Part shown: one piece after another, positions 47,456-54,891 of the stretch | Layout: each line of letters starts with the position of its first letter | How positions within the stretch are numbered: position 1 is the stretch's first letter | NCBI RefSeq assembly: GCF_006716765.1 | Contig: NZ_VFPO01000001.1 | Coordinates: forward strand, 3,162,001 to 3,226,000 | Direction of reading: 5' to 3' | Source of the DNA: Actinomadura hallensis | GTDB lineage: Bacteria; Actinomycetota; Actinomycetes; Streptosporangiales; Streptosporangiaceae | DNA: 64,000 nt | Position numbers and translations under genes: made by a program | The notes under the pieces: generated by a model | Databases searched by the model: none | What the model was told of the DNA's origin: nothing | The model's input: the letters and a program-made list of their open reading frames with translations, nothing else

Positions 47456-48034
47456 CTAGCCGACCCCGGCGAGGACGAGGTCGAGCCCGGCGGTGAACCG
47501 GGAGTCCCAGTCGACGGGGCGGTCGGCGCCGTCCTCGGGCGTGCCGCGCACCTCCAGCGCGGCGTGCCCGATCACGTAGCCGAGCACGGTGTGCGCCGCG
47601 GCCGCGGCGGCCTCCTCCCCGACGCCGCCGCGGCGGAGGACCTCCTGCAGGGAGCGGACCGTCGTGGTGAGCGCGGCGGAGTTGCGGCGGGTGACGAGCA
47701 GCGGCAGCACGCCGGCGTGCGCGAGCAGCCGCTCCCGGTAGCCGGCGGCCCAGCGGCGCAGGGGCTCCCGCCAGCCCGCGGACGCCGCCCCGTCCGCCTG
47801 CGCGGGGGAGGAGGCGACGTGGGTCACGAGCGCGTCGAGGAGCTGCTCCTTGCCGCGGGGGAGGTGGTGGTAGATCGCCATCGCCTCGACCTCGAGCGCG
47901 TCGCCGAGGCGGCGCATGGTGAGCCGGGCGAGCCCCTGGCCGTCGACGATCCGCAGGGCCGCCTCGATGATGCGCTCGGTGGACAGGGGCGTGCGGTGCT
48001 GCGCGTTGATGCTGGGCTGCCTGACCATGAGCAT
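47456..48034 (-). CDS. TetR-family regulator
   Basis: A 192-residue repressor with helix-turn-helix LTMRRLGDALEVEAMAIYHHL (about 38-58) and a TetR_C-type effector domain. The frame continues upstream without homology. An ATG at 48034 and another at 48028 are both possible. A -10-like TAAGGT on the minus strand (48042-48037) would start transcription near 48030, which favours a leaderless start at 48028. That same stretch holds the dyad TTAC-N3-GTAA, a plausible self-operator, repeated in front of the sigma-factor gene. Convergent with lutC. Confidence 0.85.
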   Translation of the reverse strand: MLMVRQPSINAQHRTPLSTERIIEAALRIVDGQGLARLTMRRLGDALEVEAMAIYHHLPRGKEQLLDALVTHVASSPAQADGAASAGWREPLRRWAAGYRERLLAHAGVLPLLVTRRNSAALTTTVRSLQEVLRRGGVGEEAAAAAAHTVLGYVIGHAALEVRGTPEDGADRPVDWDSRFTAGLDLVLAGVG

Positions 48035-48036
48035 CG

Positions 48037-48054
48037 ACCTTACTGCGTAAAGGG
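48037..48054 (-). promoter_or_regulatory. tetR upstream motif (shared with the sigma-factor gene)
   Basis: ACCTTACTGCGTAAAGGG on the plus strand, with core dyad TTAC-TGC-GTAA. On the minus strand it contains TAAGGT, a TANNNT -10. It differs at one base from the motif at 60719-60736. Confidence 0.6.
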
Positions 48055-48157
48055 CCGGAGCCGGGTGTCCGCCGCCCCGACACGCCGGTGGCCCGCGTAC
48101 CCTGGCTCCCGACCGGATGCAACCGACCGCTGAGACCGACACTGAGGGAGTACCACC

Positions 48158-48574
48158 ATGCCGCTGGGCCGACGGGTGAGCAAGGACGTCGCGGAGCTGT
48201 ACGAGGCCGACCGGCGGCTCGCGGCCGAGTACGAGGAGCGGCTGGCGGCGGCCGCCGAGGCCGAGCGCGCCCTGCGCGACGCCCAGGCGTCCGGCACGAC
48301 CGAGAAGGAGCTGCGCGAGCTGACGGTCGCGTTCGACAAGGCGCTGACGGCGGCGCTGGCAGCCGCGGAGGCGTCCGAGCGGGTCGCGATGGGCCCGCGG
48401 ACGTACGCGACCGACCGGCAGGACCCCAAGACCCGCCGGGCCGCGGAGATCGCCCGCCGCAAGGCGAAGGCGCGCCCGTCGGTGCGCCCGTGGACGGACG
48501 AGGTCGACCGGCTGCGCACCGCCCGCGAGGCCCACCGCCTCGGCTACCGGACCAGGCCCACCGTGGCCGCGTGA
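48158..48574 (+). CDS. hypothetical coiled-coil protein
   Basis: A 138-residue protein I do not recognise. Residues about 10-78 form an Ala/Glu/Arg-rich coiled coil; the second half is basic (RRAAEIARRKAKARPSVRPW). Highly charged and soluble, without membrane segments. The ATG has a GGAG-type site upstream. No operon partner: tetR is divergent and an MDMPI gene follows after 179 bases. Confidence 0.65.
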   Translation: MPLGRRVSKDVAELYEADRRLAAEYEERLAAAAEAERALRDAQASGTTEKELRELTVAFDKALTAALAAAEASERVAMGPRTYATDRQDPKTRRAAEIARRKAKARPSVRPWTDEVDRLRTAREAHRLGYRTRPTVAA

Positions 48575-48753
48575 GCGGTCCCGACGTCTGACGACACAGC
48601 GTCACCGGGTGGCACCGGCCACCGAACTTTGACAGTCTGCCCTCTCGGGGAACGCCGGGGGAGCCCCGCGCCGCACGCCGCGCCCGTCGCGGCGGGCGCG
48701 GCCGCGCTCCGGCGGGGAGGGCACACGCCGCTCTGGACGCGGGGGGAAGTCAC

Positions 48754-49494
48754 GTGGAGCGCACGCCACCGGACCGGTGCCGCGTACTCGAGTCCTACCA
48801 GGACGGGGTGCGGGCGATCCGGGCGCTGGCGGACAGGGCCGGCGACTGGGAGGCGCCGACGCCGTGCACGGACTGGCGCCTGATCGATCTCGCGGGGCAC
48901 CTGCGGTGCGTCGCGGAGAACTTCCTGGAGTACCTCCAGGACGCGCCCGACAGCAGGCTGGCGACGCTGTTCGCCCGGGACGGCGCGGCCGCGGTGCTGA
49001 TCAGGCAGCAGGCGAGGCAGAACGCCGCCGAGCTGGCGGTGCTGCCGCCCGAGCCGGGGCCGGACAGGATCATGGCGTTCTCGGTGTCGGCCGGCGCGTA
49101 CGCGGACCTGATGCCCGACCTGTGGGACCGGACGCACCTGATCTACCGGGGCACGAAGTACACGGTCGGCGACCACGCCGGCGCGGCCTGCGTCGAGTGG
49201 CACCTCCACGCGTGGGACATGGCGCGGGCCATCGGGGAGGACTACCAGCCGCGCGACCCGGACCTGCTGGTGTCGGCGTGGCACTGGGGCGTGCCGCACC
49301 TGCCGCTGGCGTCGGGGGACGCGTGGGAGTCGGTGCTGCGGTCCTCGGGGAGGTCGCCGTCGTGGCCGGACCCCGACGAGGGGCCCGGCCGGACGGCGCG
49401 GGGGCGCCGCCAGGGCAGGTCCGCGCAGGCGGCGCGGGGCGTCAGACGCCCGCCGGCCGCCCCGGACGGGGCCGCAGGTAGACCAGCCAGGTGA
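48754..49494 (+). CDS. mycothiol-dependent maleylpyruvate isomerase-type (MDMPI/DinB-like) protein
   Basis: A 246-residue protein with a four-helix DinB-like fold. The N-terminal MDMPI motif (APTPCTDWRLIDLAGHL) and the later VEWHLHAWDMARAIG supply the three metal-ligand histidines. Family members use mycothiol in isomerisation or detoxification; the substrate is unknown. GTG start. The C-terminus is basic and Pro/Arg-rich and overlaps the 3' end of the convergent narK gene by 53 bases, so the last 20 residues may be a chance extension. Confidence 0.8.
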   Translation: MERTPPDRCRVLESYQDGVRAIRALADRAGDWEAPTPCTDWRLIDLAGHLRCVAENFLEYLQDAPDSRLATLFARDGAAAVLIRQQARQNAAELAVLPPEPGPDRIMAFSVSAGAYADLMPDLWDRTHLIYRGTKYTVGDHAGAACVEWHLHAWDMARAIGEDYQPRDPDLLVSAWHWGVPHLPLASGDAWESVLRSSGRSPSWPDPDEGPGRTARGRRQGRSAQAARGVRRPPAAPDGAAGRPAR

Positions 49495-50782
49495 GGGCGC
49501 AGCACGCGGCGTAGAACGCGATGAACGCCAGGTAGGCGGCGTCGCCGGTGCCGTGGGCGAGGAACGACTGGCGGAACGCGACGTTGACCAGCACGCCGCC
49601 GAACGCGCCGACGGCGCCCGCGACGCCGAGGAGCGCCCCGGAGAGCCTGCGCGCCTCGTGCTCGGGGGCCTTCGCGCGGAAGATCGCCGGGATCATCTTG
49701 TAGGTCGAGCCGTTGCCGGCGCCGCTGAGGCCGAACAGCAGGACGAAGCCGGCGAGGAACAGCGGCAGCGACCCGCGCTGCGATGCGGCCAGCACCAGGG
49801 CCGTCGCCCCGGCCATCGCGACGAAGGTCCAGAAGGTGACGGCGGCGCCGCCGAGCCGGTCGGCGAGCCACCCGCCGGCGGGGCGGGCGAGGGAGCCGAG
49901 CGCCGGGCCGAGGAACGTCAGGCCCGCCGCCTCGGCCGGGGTGCCGAAGTCGGAGACGAACTGCACCTGCAGGACCTGCCCGAAGGCGAAGCCGAACCCG
50001 ATGAACGACCCGAACGTGCCGATGTACAGCACGGACATGATCCAGGTGTGGGCGTCCCGGCAGGCGTCGCGGACGGCGCGCCGGTCGTTGCGGACCTGCG
50101 TCAGGTTGTCCATGTAGAGCGCCGAGGCCAGGGCCGCCAGGACGATGAGCGGGATGTAGACGCCGGCGACGAGGCCGGGGCGGTCCCTGCCGGCGGTGGC
50201 GAGGATCAGGAGCCCGACGAGCTGGACGACGGCGACGCCGAGGTTGCCGCCGCCGGCGTTGACGCCGAGGGCGCGGCCCTTGAGCCGCTGCGGGTAGAAC
50301 GCGTTGATGTTGGCCATGGATGACGCGAAGTTCCCGCCCCCGACGCCGGCCGCGGCCGCCAGGACCAGCAGCGTGGTGTAGGAGACGCCGGGCCGGACGA
50401 GGAACGCGGCGGACACGGCGGGGACGAGCAGCAGCAGCGCGCTGATCACCGTCCAGTCGCGGCCGCCGAACCGGGCGACGGCGAAGGTGTAGGGCAGCCG
50501 CAGCACCGAGCCGATGAGCGCCGGCACCGCGGTGAGCGTGAACTTCCCCGCCGGGTCGACGCCGTACTCGGGGCCGAGGAACAGCACGAGCACCGACCAC
50601 AGCGACCACACCGAGAACCCGATGTGCTCGGCGAAGATCGAGAAGACGAGGTTGCGGCGGGCGACGCGCGCTCCCCCGGCCGCCCAGAACTCGGGGTCCT
50701 CGGGGCGCCAGTCGTCGATGCGGCGCCCCTTCCGCGGGCGGCCGCGTTCGTCGCGGCGGGGGGCTCGGGCGGTGACGGTCAT
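49442..50782 (-). CDS. narK: nitrate/nitrite transporter NarK (MFS)
   Basis: A 446-residue major-facilitator protein with about twelve transmembrane helices. The nitrate signature is clear in GVGGGNFASSMANINAFYPQ and the following GVNAGGGNLGV. It imports nitrate or exports nitrite at the membrane. I chose the ATG at 50782, with GGGAG upstream; the frame continues to 51160 without homology. A GlnR-like box lies at 50830-50867. It faces away from nasC, 1.4 kb apart, but belongs to the same pathway. Confidence 0.92.
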   Translation of the reverse strand: MTVTARAPRRDERGRPRKGRRIDDWRPEDPEFWAAGGARVARRNLVFSIFAEHIGFSVWSLWSVLVLFLGPEYGVDPAGKFTLTAVPALIGSVLRLPYTFAVARFGGRDWTVISALLLLVPAVSAAFLVRPGVSYTTLLVLAAAAGVGGGNFASSMANINAFYPQRLKGRALGVNAGGGNLGVAVVQLVGLLILATAGRDRPGLVAGVYIPLIVLAALASALYMDNLTQVRNDRRAVRDACRDAHTWIMSVLYIGTFGSFIGFGFAFGQVLQVQFVSDFGTPAEAAGLTFLGPALGSLARPAGGWLADRLGGAAVTFWTFVAMAGATALVLAASQRGSLPLFLAGFVLLFGLSGAGNGSTYKMIPAIFRAKAPEHEARRLSGALLGVAGAVGAFGGVLVNVAFRQSFLAHGTGDAAYLAFIAFYAACCALTWLVYLRPRPGRPAGV

Positions 50783-50829
50783 CGCTTCTCCCTCGTGGTC
50801 GCTGGGGCGCACGACCGTAGAAGCGCGGG

Positions 50830-50867
50830 GTTTCGGCGCCGTGTGAGCGGTCATACGGACCGGATAA
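50830..50867 (-). promoter_or_regulatory. GlnR-like operator of narK
   Basis: Read on the minus strand: TTATC-N6-GTATG-N6-CACAC-N6-GAAAC, each pentamer 11 bases from the next. This is the phasing of GlnR boxes (gTnAC-N6-GaAAC). It ends 47 bases before the narK start. Confidence 0.6.
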
Positions 50868-50971
50868 CTCCGCCGCACAGCGCGTCCCCGCCGGCTGTGA
50901 GGCGTGGGTTGACCCGGGCACGGCCGGGAAGGACGGACATCGCGACGCGGCGGGGGAACGGAGACGCAACG

Positions 50972-51220
50972 ATGGCGACCTGCGAGGTCTGCGGCAACGA
51001 GTACGACATGGCGTTCGAAATCCACGCGCAGGGCGAGGTGCACACGTTCGACTCGTTCGAGTGCGCGATCACCCGGATGGCGCCGGTCTGCGAGAACTGC
51101 GAGTGCCGCATCGTCGGGCACGGCGTGGACGTGGACGGCCACTTCTACTGCTGCGCGCACTGCGCCCGCGTGGCGGACCCGGTGCGCGGGCGGCAGGCGA
51201 AGGACGCGGTTCCGGCGTAG
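50972..51220 (+). CDS. small Cys-rich (metallothionein/zinc-ribbon-like) protein
   Basis: An 82-residue protein with nine cysteines and three histidines arranged as CEVC (about 4-7), CAI, CENCEC (about 40-45) and CCAHC (about 60-64). This pattern fits the prokaryotic metallothionein or treble-clef type. It probably binds zinc or copper. The ATG at 50972 is preceded by CGGAG. The neighbours do not explain it; it lies between narK and a Nudix gene. Confidence 0.7.
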   Translation: MATCEVCGNEYDMAFEIHAQGEVHTFDSFECAITRMAPVCENCECRIVGHGVDVDGHFYCCAHCARVADPVRGRQAKDAVPA

Positions 51221-51225
51221 GACGC

Positions 51226-51270
51226 GACGCGGTACTGGACGACGCGGTACTGGACGACGCGGTACTGGAG
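51226..51270. repeat. 15-bp tandem repeat, three units
   Basis: Three units of GACGCGGTACTGGAC (51226-51240, 51241-51255, 51256-51270 with the last base changed), in the gap after the Cys-rich gene. Confidence 0.92.
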
Positions 51271-51353
51271 GCGGTACCGCAGGCCCCCCGGCCCCGGCGG
51301 AGACCGCCGGGGCCCGGGCGGATCCGAGAACGCGGAGCCGCCGGACGCGGCCG

Positions 51354-51392
51354 GTTCAGGCGCGGTCAGTTCAGGCGTTGTCAGTTCAGGCG
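51354..51392. repeat. 15-bp tandem repeat at the Nudix 3' end
   Basis: Units GTTCAGGCGCGGTCA (51354-51368), GTTCAGGCGTTGTCA (51369-51383) and partial GTTCAGGCG (51384-51392). The last unit overlaps the Nudix stop, so it can move the stop codon. Confidence 0.85.
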
Positions 51393-51875
51393 GGTGCCGA
51401 AGGGCTGCTCGCGGCCGTCCTCCAGGTAGACGGCGCGGCCCTCGGCCATGGCGCGCAGGCTGGGGTCCATCCGGCGCGCCACGTGCGGCGGCGCCAGCTC
51501 GGGGATCTTCTCGGGCGCCACGAGCATGTGGTCGGACAGTTCGTCGGGCGGCAGCCGGATCGCGGCGATCTCCTCGCCGGTGATCGTGCCGCCGAAGACG
51601 AACACGTTGACGGAGTCGACGCCGTCGTCGCGCGGCGAGCCCCAGTCGACGCAGACCAGGCCGTCCAGCCGGGGGACGAGCCCGAGTTCCTCCCCGCATT
51701 CGCGCACGCAGGCCGACAGGGGGGACTCGTCGGTCTCGATGACCCCGCCGGGGAGGTACCAGCCCTCGCTGTAGGTGGGCTTGACCAGCAGGACCCGCCC
51801 GAGGTCGTCCAGGAGGAGCGCCGCCGCGGCGCCGCGGGACCGCGGCAGTGAGGCGTAATAAGCAAGGTCGGGCAT
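51381..51875 (-). CDS. Nudix hydrolase
   Basis: A 164-residue Nudix hydrolase with a perfect Nudix box, GVIETDESPLSACVRECGEEL (roughly 44-64). It hydrolyses a nucleoside diphosphate linked to another group, using magnesium. The substrate cannot be told from sequence. ATG start. It is divergent from nasC and no functional link is obvious. The 3' end runs into a 15-base repeat. Confidence 0.9.
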   Translation of the reverse strand: MPDLAYYASLPRSRGAAAALLLDDLGRVLLVKPTYSEGWYLPGGVIETDESPLSACVRECGEELGLVPRLDGLVCVDWGSPRDDGVDSVNVFVFGGTITGEEIAAIRLPPDELSDHMLVAPEKIPELAPPHVARRMDPSLRAMAEGRAVYLEDGREQPFGTRLN

Positions 51876-52113
51876 GTACCGAGGTTAGGCGTGATCAATG
51901 CCGGGTGACCGGGGCCGCCCGGGGGATGGGGCCGGTTCCGTGTGGAAGATCACCATGGCGCCGTGAATCCGTTCGAAGACCGGTCGAATCGCGACGAAAC
52001 GCCCATGACCGTAGTCCGTAAACGCTTGACACGCGCTCGTCAAGGCCGCGGGACGGGGGCGGCCGGACCGGCGGAGACGGTCTGACCTCGGCGTATGCGC
52101 GCCGTGAACGCCA

Positions 52114-52152
52114 TTTAACGCTGGGGTCACGTCCGGGACCCGAGGCCGAAAC
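52114..52152 (+). promoter_or_regulatory. GlnR-like operator of nasC
   Basis: TTTAAC (52114-52119), N6, GTCAC (52126-52130), N6, GACCC (52137-52141), N6, GAAAC (52148-52152). The same spacing and nearly the same bases occur in front of nirD. GlnR controls nitrate assimilation in actinomycetes. It ends 23 bases before the nasC ATG. Confidence 0.7.
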
Positions 52153-52175
52153 GGCGCCCGCGAAGCCTCGGCCGC

Positions 52176-54337
52176 ATGACGGCGACTTCTGCGCACTGTC
52201 CCTACTGCGCCCTTCAATGCGGCATGACCCTGCGCACGACGGAAGCGGACGGAACGAGAGCGGACGGAACGAGAGCGGACGGCCCGGTGCCGGGCGGTAC
52301 GGCGTTGCGGGTCGAGCCGCGCGACGACGTGCCCGCCAACCTGGGCGGGCTGTGCCAGAAGGGCTGGACGGCCGCGGAACTGCTCACCGTCCCGGACCGG
52401 CTGACCGTGCCGCGGATGCGGCGGGAGCGGGACGCGCCGCTGGAGCCCTGCACCTGGGACGAGGCGCTCGGCCGCGTCGCCGCGGAGGCGGCGCGGCTGC
52501 GGGCGCGGTACGGGCCGGACGCGGTCGCGGTGTTCGGCGGCGGCGGGCTGACGAACGAGAAGGCCTACCAGCTCGGCAGGTTCGCCCGGGTGGCGCTCGG
52601 CACGTCGCAGATCGACTACAACGGCCGGTTCTGCATGTCGTCGGCCGCGGCGGCGTCCGCCCGCGCGTTCGGGCTGGACCGGGGGCTGCCCGGCCCGGTC
52701 ACCGACCTGGCCGCCTCGGGCGCGGTGCTGCTGGCCGGCGGGAACGTCGCCGAGACGATGCCCCCGTTCATGCGGCACCTGGCCGCGATGCGCGACGGCG
52801 GCGGCGCGCTCGTCGTCGTGGACCCGCGCCGCACCGCCACCGCGCGCCAGGCCGACCTGCACCTGCAGCCCGCGCCGGGCACCGACATCGCCCTCGCGAA
52901 CGGGTTGCTGCACCTGGTGCTCGCCGAGGGCCTGGCGACGAGGACTACATCGCCGCCCGCACCACCGGTTTCGACGCCGTCCGGACGGTGGTGAACGCGT
53001 ACTGGCCCGCCCGGGTGGAGCGGATCACCGGGGTGCCGGTCCCGCTGATGCGGGAGGCGGTGCGGCTGCTGGGCCGCGCCGAGCGCGCCCACGTCCTGAC
53101 CGCGCGGGGCGCGGAGCAGCACGCCCGCGGCACCGGCATGGTCGGCGCGTACATCAACCTGGCGCTCGCACTGGGGCTGCCGGGCCGGGCCGGCTCCGGC
53201 TACGGGTGCCTGACCGGGCAGGGCAACGGGCAGGGCGGCCGCGAGCACGGGCAGAAGGCCGACCAGCTGCCCGGCTACCGCCGCATCGACGACCCGGCGG
53301 CCCGCGCGCACGTCGCCTCGGTGTGGGGCGTGGATCCGGACGACCTGCCGGGCCCGGGGCGCTCGGCCTACGAGCTGCTGTCGGCCCTCGGGACGGGCGG
53401 GGGCCCGCGGGCGCTGCTGCTGTTCGGCTCGAACCCGGTGGTGTCGGCGCCGCGCGCCGCGGCCGTGGAGGAGCGGCTCGGCGCGCTGGACCTGCTGGTG
53501 GTGGCCGACTTCGTGCCGTCGGAGACCGCGCGGCGCGCCGACGTGGTGCTGCCCGCCGCGCAGTGGGCCGAGGAGTCCGGGACGATGACGAACCTGGAGG
53601 GCCGGGTCCTGCGCCGCCGCCGGGCCGTCCCGCCGCCCCCCGGCGTCCGCACCGACCTGGAGATCATCGCCGGGCTCGCGGAGCGGCTGGACGCGCCGGG
53701 GGAGTGGAGCACCGACCCGGAGGAGGTGTTCGCCGAGCTGCGCCGCGCGAGCGCGGGAGGGCCCGCCGACTACTCCGGCATCACCTACGAGCGGATCGAC
53801 GCGGAGGGCGGGGTGTTCTGGCCCTGCCCGGCGCCGGACCATCCGGGCACTCCGCGGCCGTTCCTCGACCGGTTCCCGACCCCGGACGGCCGGGCCCGGT
53901 TCGTCCCCGCGGAGCACCACGGCGCCGACGAGGACGTGGACGACGCCTACCCCCTCACGCTGACCACCGGCCGCGTGCTGGCGCAGTACCAGTCCGGTGC
54001 GCAGACCAGGCGGGTCGCCGCGCTGGCCGGGGCGGCGCCCGAGGCGTTCGCCGAGCTGCACCCCGACCTGGCGGCGCGGCTGGGCGTCGAGGACGGCGGG
54101 CCGGTCCGGGTGGGCAGCCGCCGCGGCTCGGTCACCGTCCGGGCGCGGCTCACCGACGCCGTCCGGCCGGACACGGTCTTCATCCCGTTCCACTGGCCGG
54201 GGGAGGGCCGCGCCAACCTGCTCACCAACCCCGCCCTGGACCCGGTGTCGCGGATGCCGGAGTTCAAGGTGTGCGCCGTCCGCGTGGAACCGGCCGGGCC
54301 CGACCCCGGCGCCGGGCCGGGTCGCGATTCGGCGTGA
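52176..54337 (+). pseudogene. nasC: assimilatory nitrate reductase catalytic subunit, frameshifted
   Basis: About 720 residues of a molybdopterin nitrate reductase. The N-terminal [4Fe-4S] cysteines are Cys8, Cys11, Cys15 and Cys60; bis-MGD-binding motifs and the C-terminal molydopterin-binding domain follow. The frame from ATG 52176 ends at 52994 after a -1 shift near 52,935, where CTGGCGACGAG should read CTGGCCGACGAG; the rest continues in another frame to 54337. One missing C therefore breaks the gene or the sequence is wrong. A 15-base repeat expands the loop between the third and fourth cysteines. It reduces nitrate to nitrite if intact. GlnR-like box upstream. Confidence 0.85.
52245..52280. 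repeat. 15-bp tandem repeat inside nasC
   Basis: Units GCGGACGGAACGAGA at 52245-52259 and 52260-52274, with a partial third. They encode a repeated Ala-Asp-Gly-Thr-Arg peptide in the loop between iron-sulfur cysteines 3 and 4. Confidence 0.9.
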
Positions 54338-54343
54338 GGGCCT

Positions 54344-54382
54344 TTTAACACGCCGGTGACATCGGAGACGCGCCCGCGAAAC
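54344..54382 (+). promoter_or_regulatory. GlnR-like operator of nirD
   Basis: TTTAAC (54344-54349), N6, GTGAC (54356-54360), N6, GACGC (54367-54371), N6, GAAAC (54378-54382). It matches the nasC site in spacing and in all but a few bases. The nirD ATG is about 100 bases downstream. Confidence 0.7.
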
Positions 54383-54483
54383 GGCCCCTGCCGAGTATCG
54401 GTCCATGAACGCCGGGGCCCCGCGCGAGCAGGCGTGGATCGCGGGGGCGCCGGCGCCGACACCCGCCAGGAGGTTGCCGCGCG

Positions 54484-54891
54484 ATGACCACGACACCCGA
54501 AGCGACGATCACCCGGGGCCCGGCGGAGCGGGCCGCGGCCCGCCCCGGTGCGCTCCGCTGGTTCGACATCTGCTCCTACGCCGAGCTGACTCCCGAGCGC
54601 GGCGCCTGCGCGATGGTCGCGGGGACGCAGGTGGCGGTCTTCCGGACGTTCGACGGCGCCCTGTACGCGCTGTCGAACCTCGATCCGTTCAGCGGGGCCC
54701 ACGTCGTGTCGCGGGGCATCCTCGGCACCCGGGACGGTGTGCCGACCGTCGCGTCCCCCATGTACAAGCAGGTGTTCGACCTGCGGACCGGGGCGTGCCT
54801 GGACGACCCCCGGGTGGCGCTGCCGGCCTTCCCGGTCCGCCGCGCCGGCGACCGGGTGGAGGTGGCGCTCCCCGATGAGCACCGGCAGTGA
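54484..54891 (+). CDS. nirD: nitrite reductase small subunit NirD
   Basis: A 135-residue Rieske-fold protein of the NirD type. As in other NirD proteins the Rieske cysteines and histidines are missing, while the landmark ALSNLDPFSGAHVVSRGILG and SPMYKQVFDLRTG are present. It is the small partner of the sirohaem nitrite reductase NirB. AGGAGG lies ten bases before the ATG. NirB is absent from the window, which is unusual because nirB and nirD are normally adjacent. Its stop overlaps the next gene by 17 bases. Confidence 0.9.
   Translation: MTTTPEATITRGPAERAAARPGALRWFDICSYAELTPERGACAMVAGTQVAVFRTFDGALYALSNLDPFSGAHVVSRGILGTRDGVPTVASPMYKQVFDLRTGACLDDPRVALPAFPVRRAGDRVEVALPDEHRQ

Noticed and set aside
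52025-52044. CTTGAC-N8-GTCAAG inverted repeat upstream of nasC
   Set aside because: Six-base arms with no matching -10 and about 130 bases from the gene; could be the Nudix or nasC region's terminator or nothing.
52036-52994. Reading the first 272-residue frame of nasC as a complete short protein
   Set aside because: The molybdopterin domain continues in the next frame without a gap, so it is a frameshift and not a separate gene.
54405-54878. Open frame starting with ATG before nirD
   Set aside because: It overlaps nirD in another frame and translates to a Pro/Arg/Gly string; the nirD ribosome site lies inside it.
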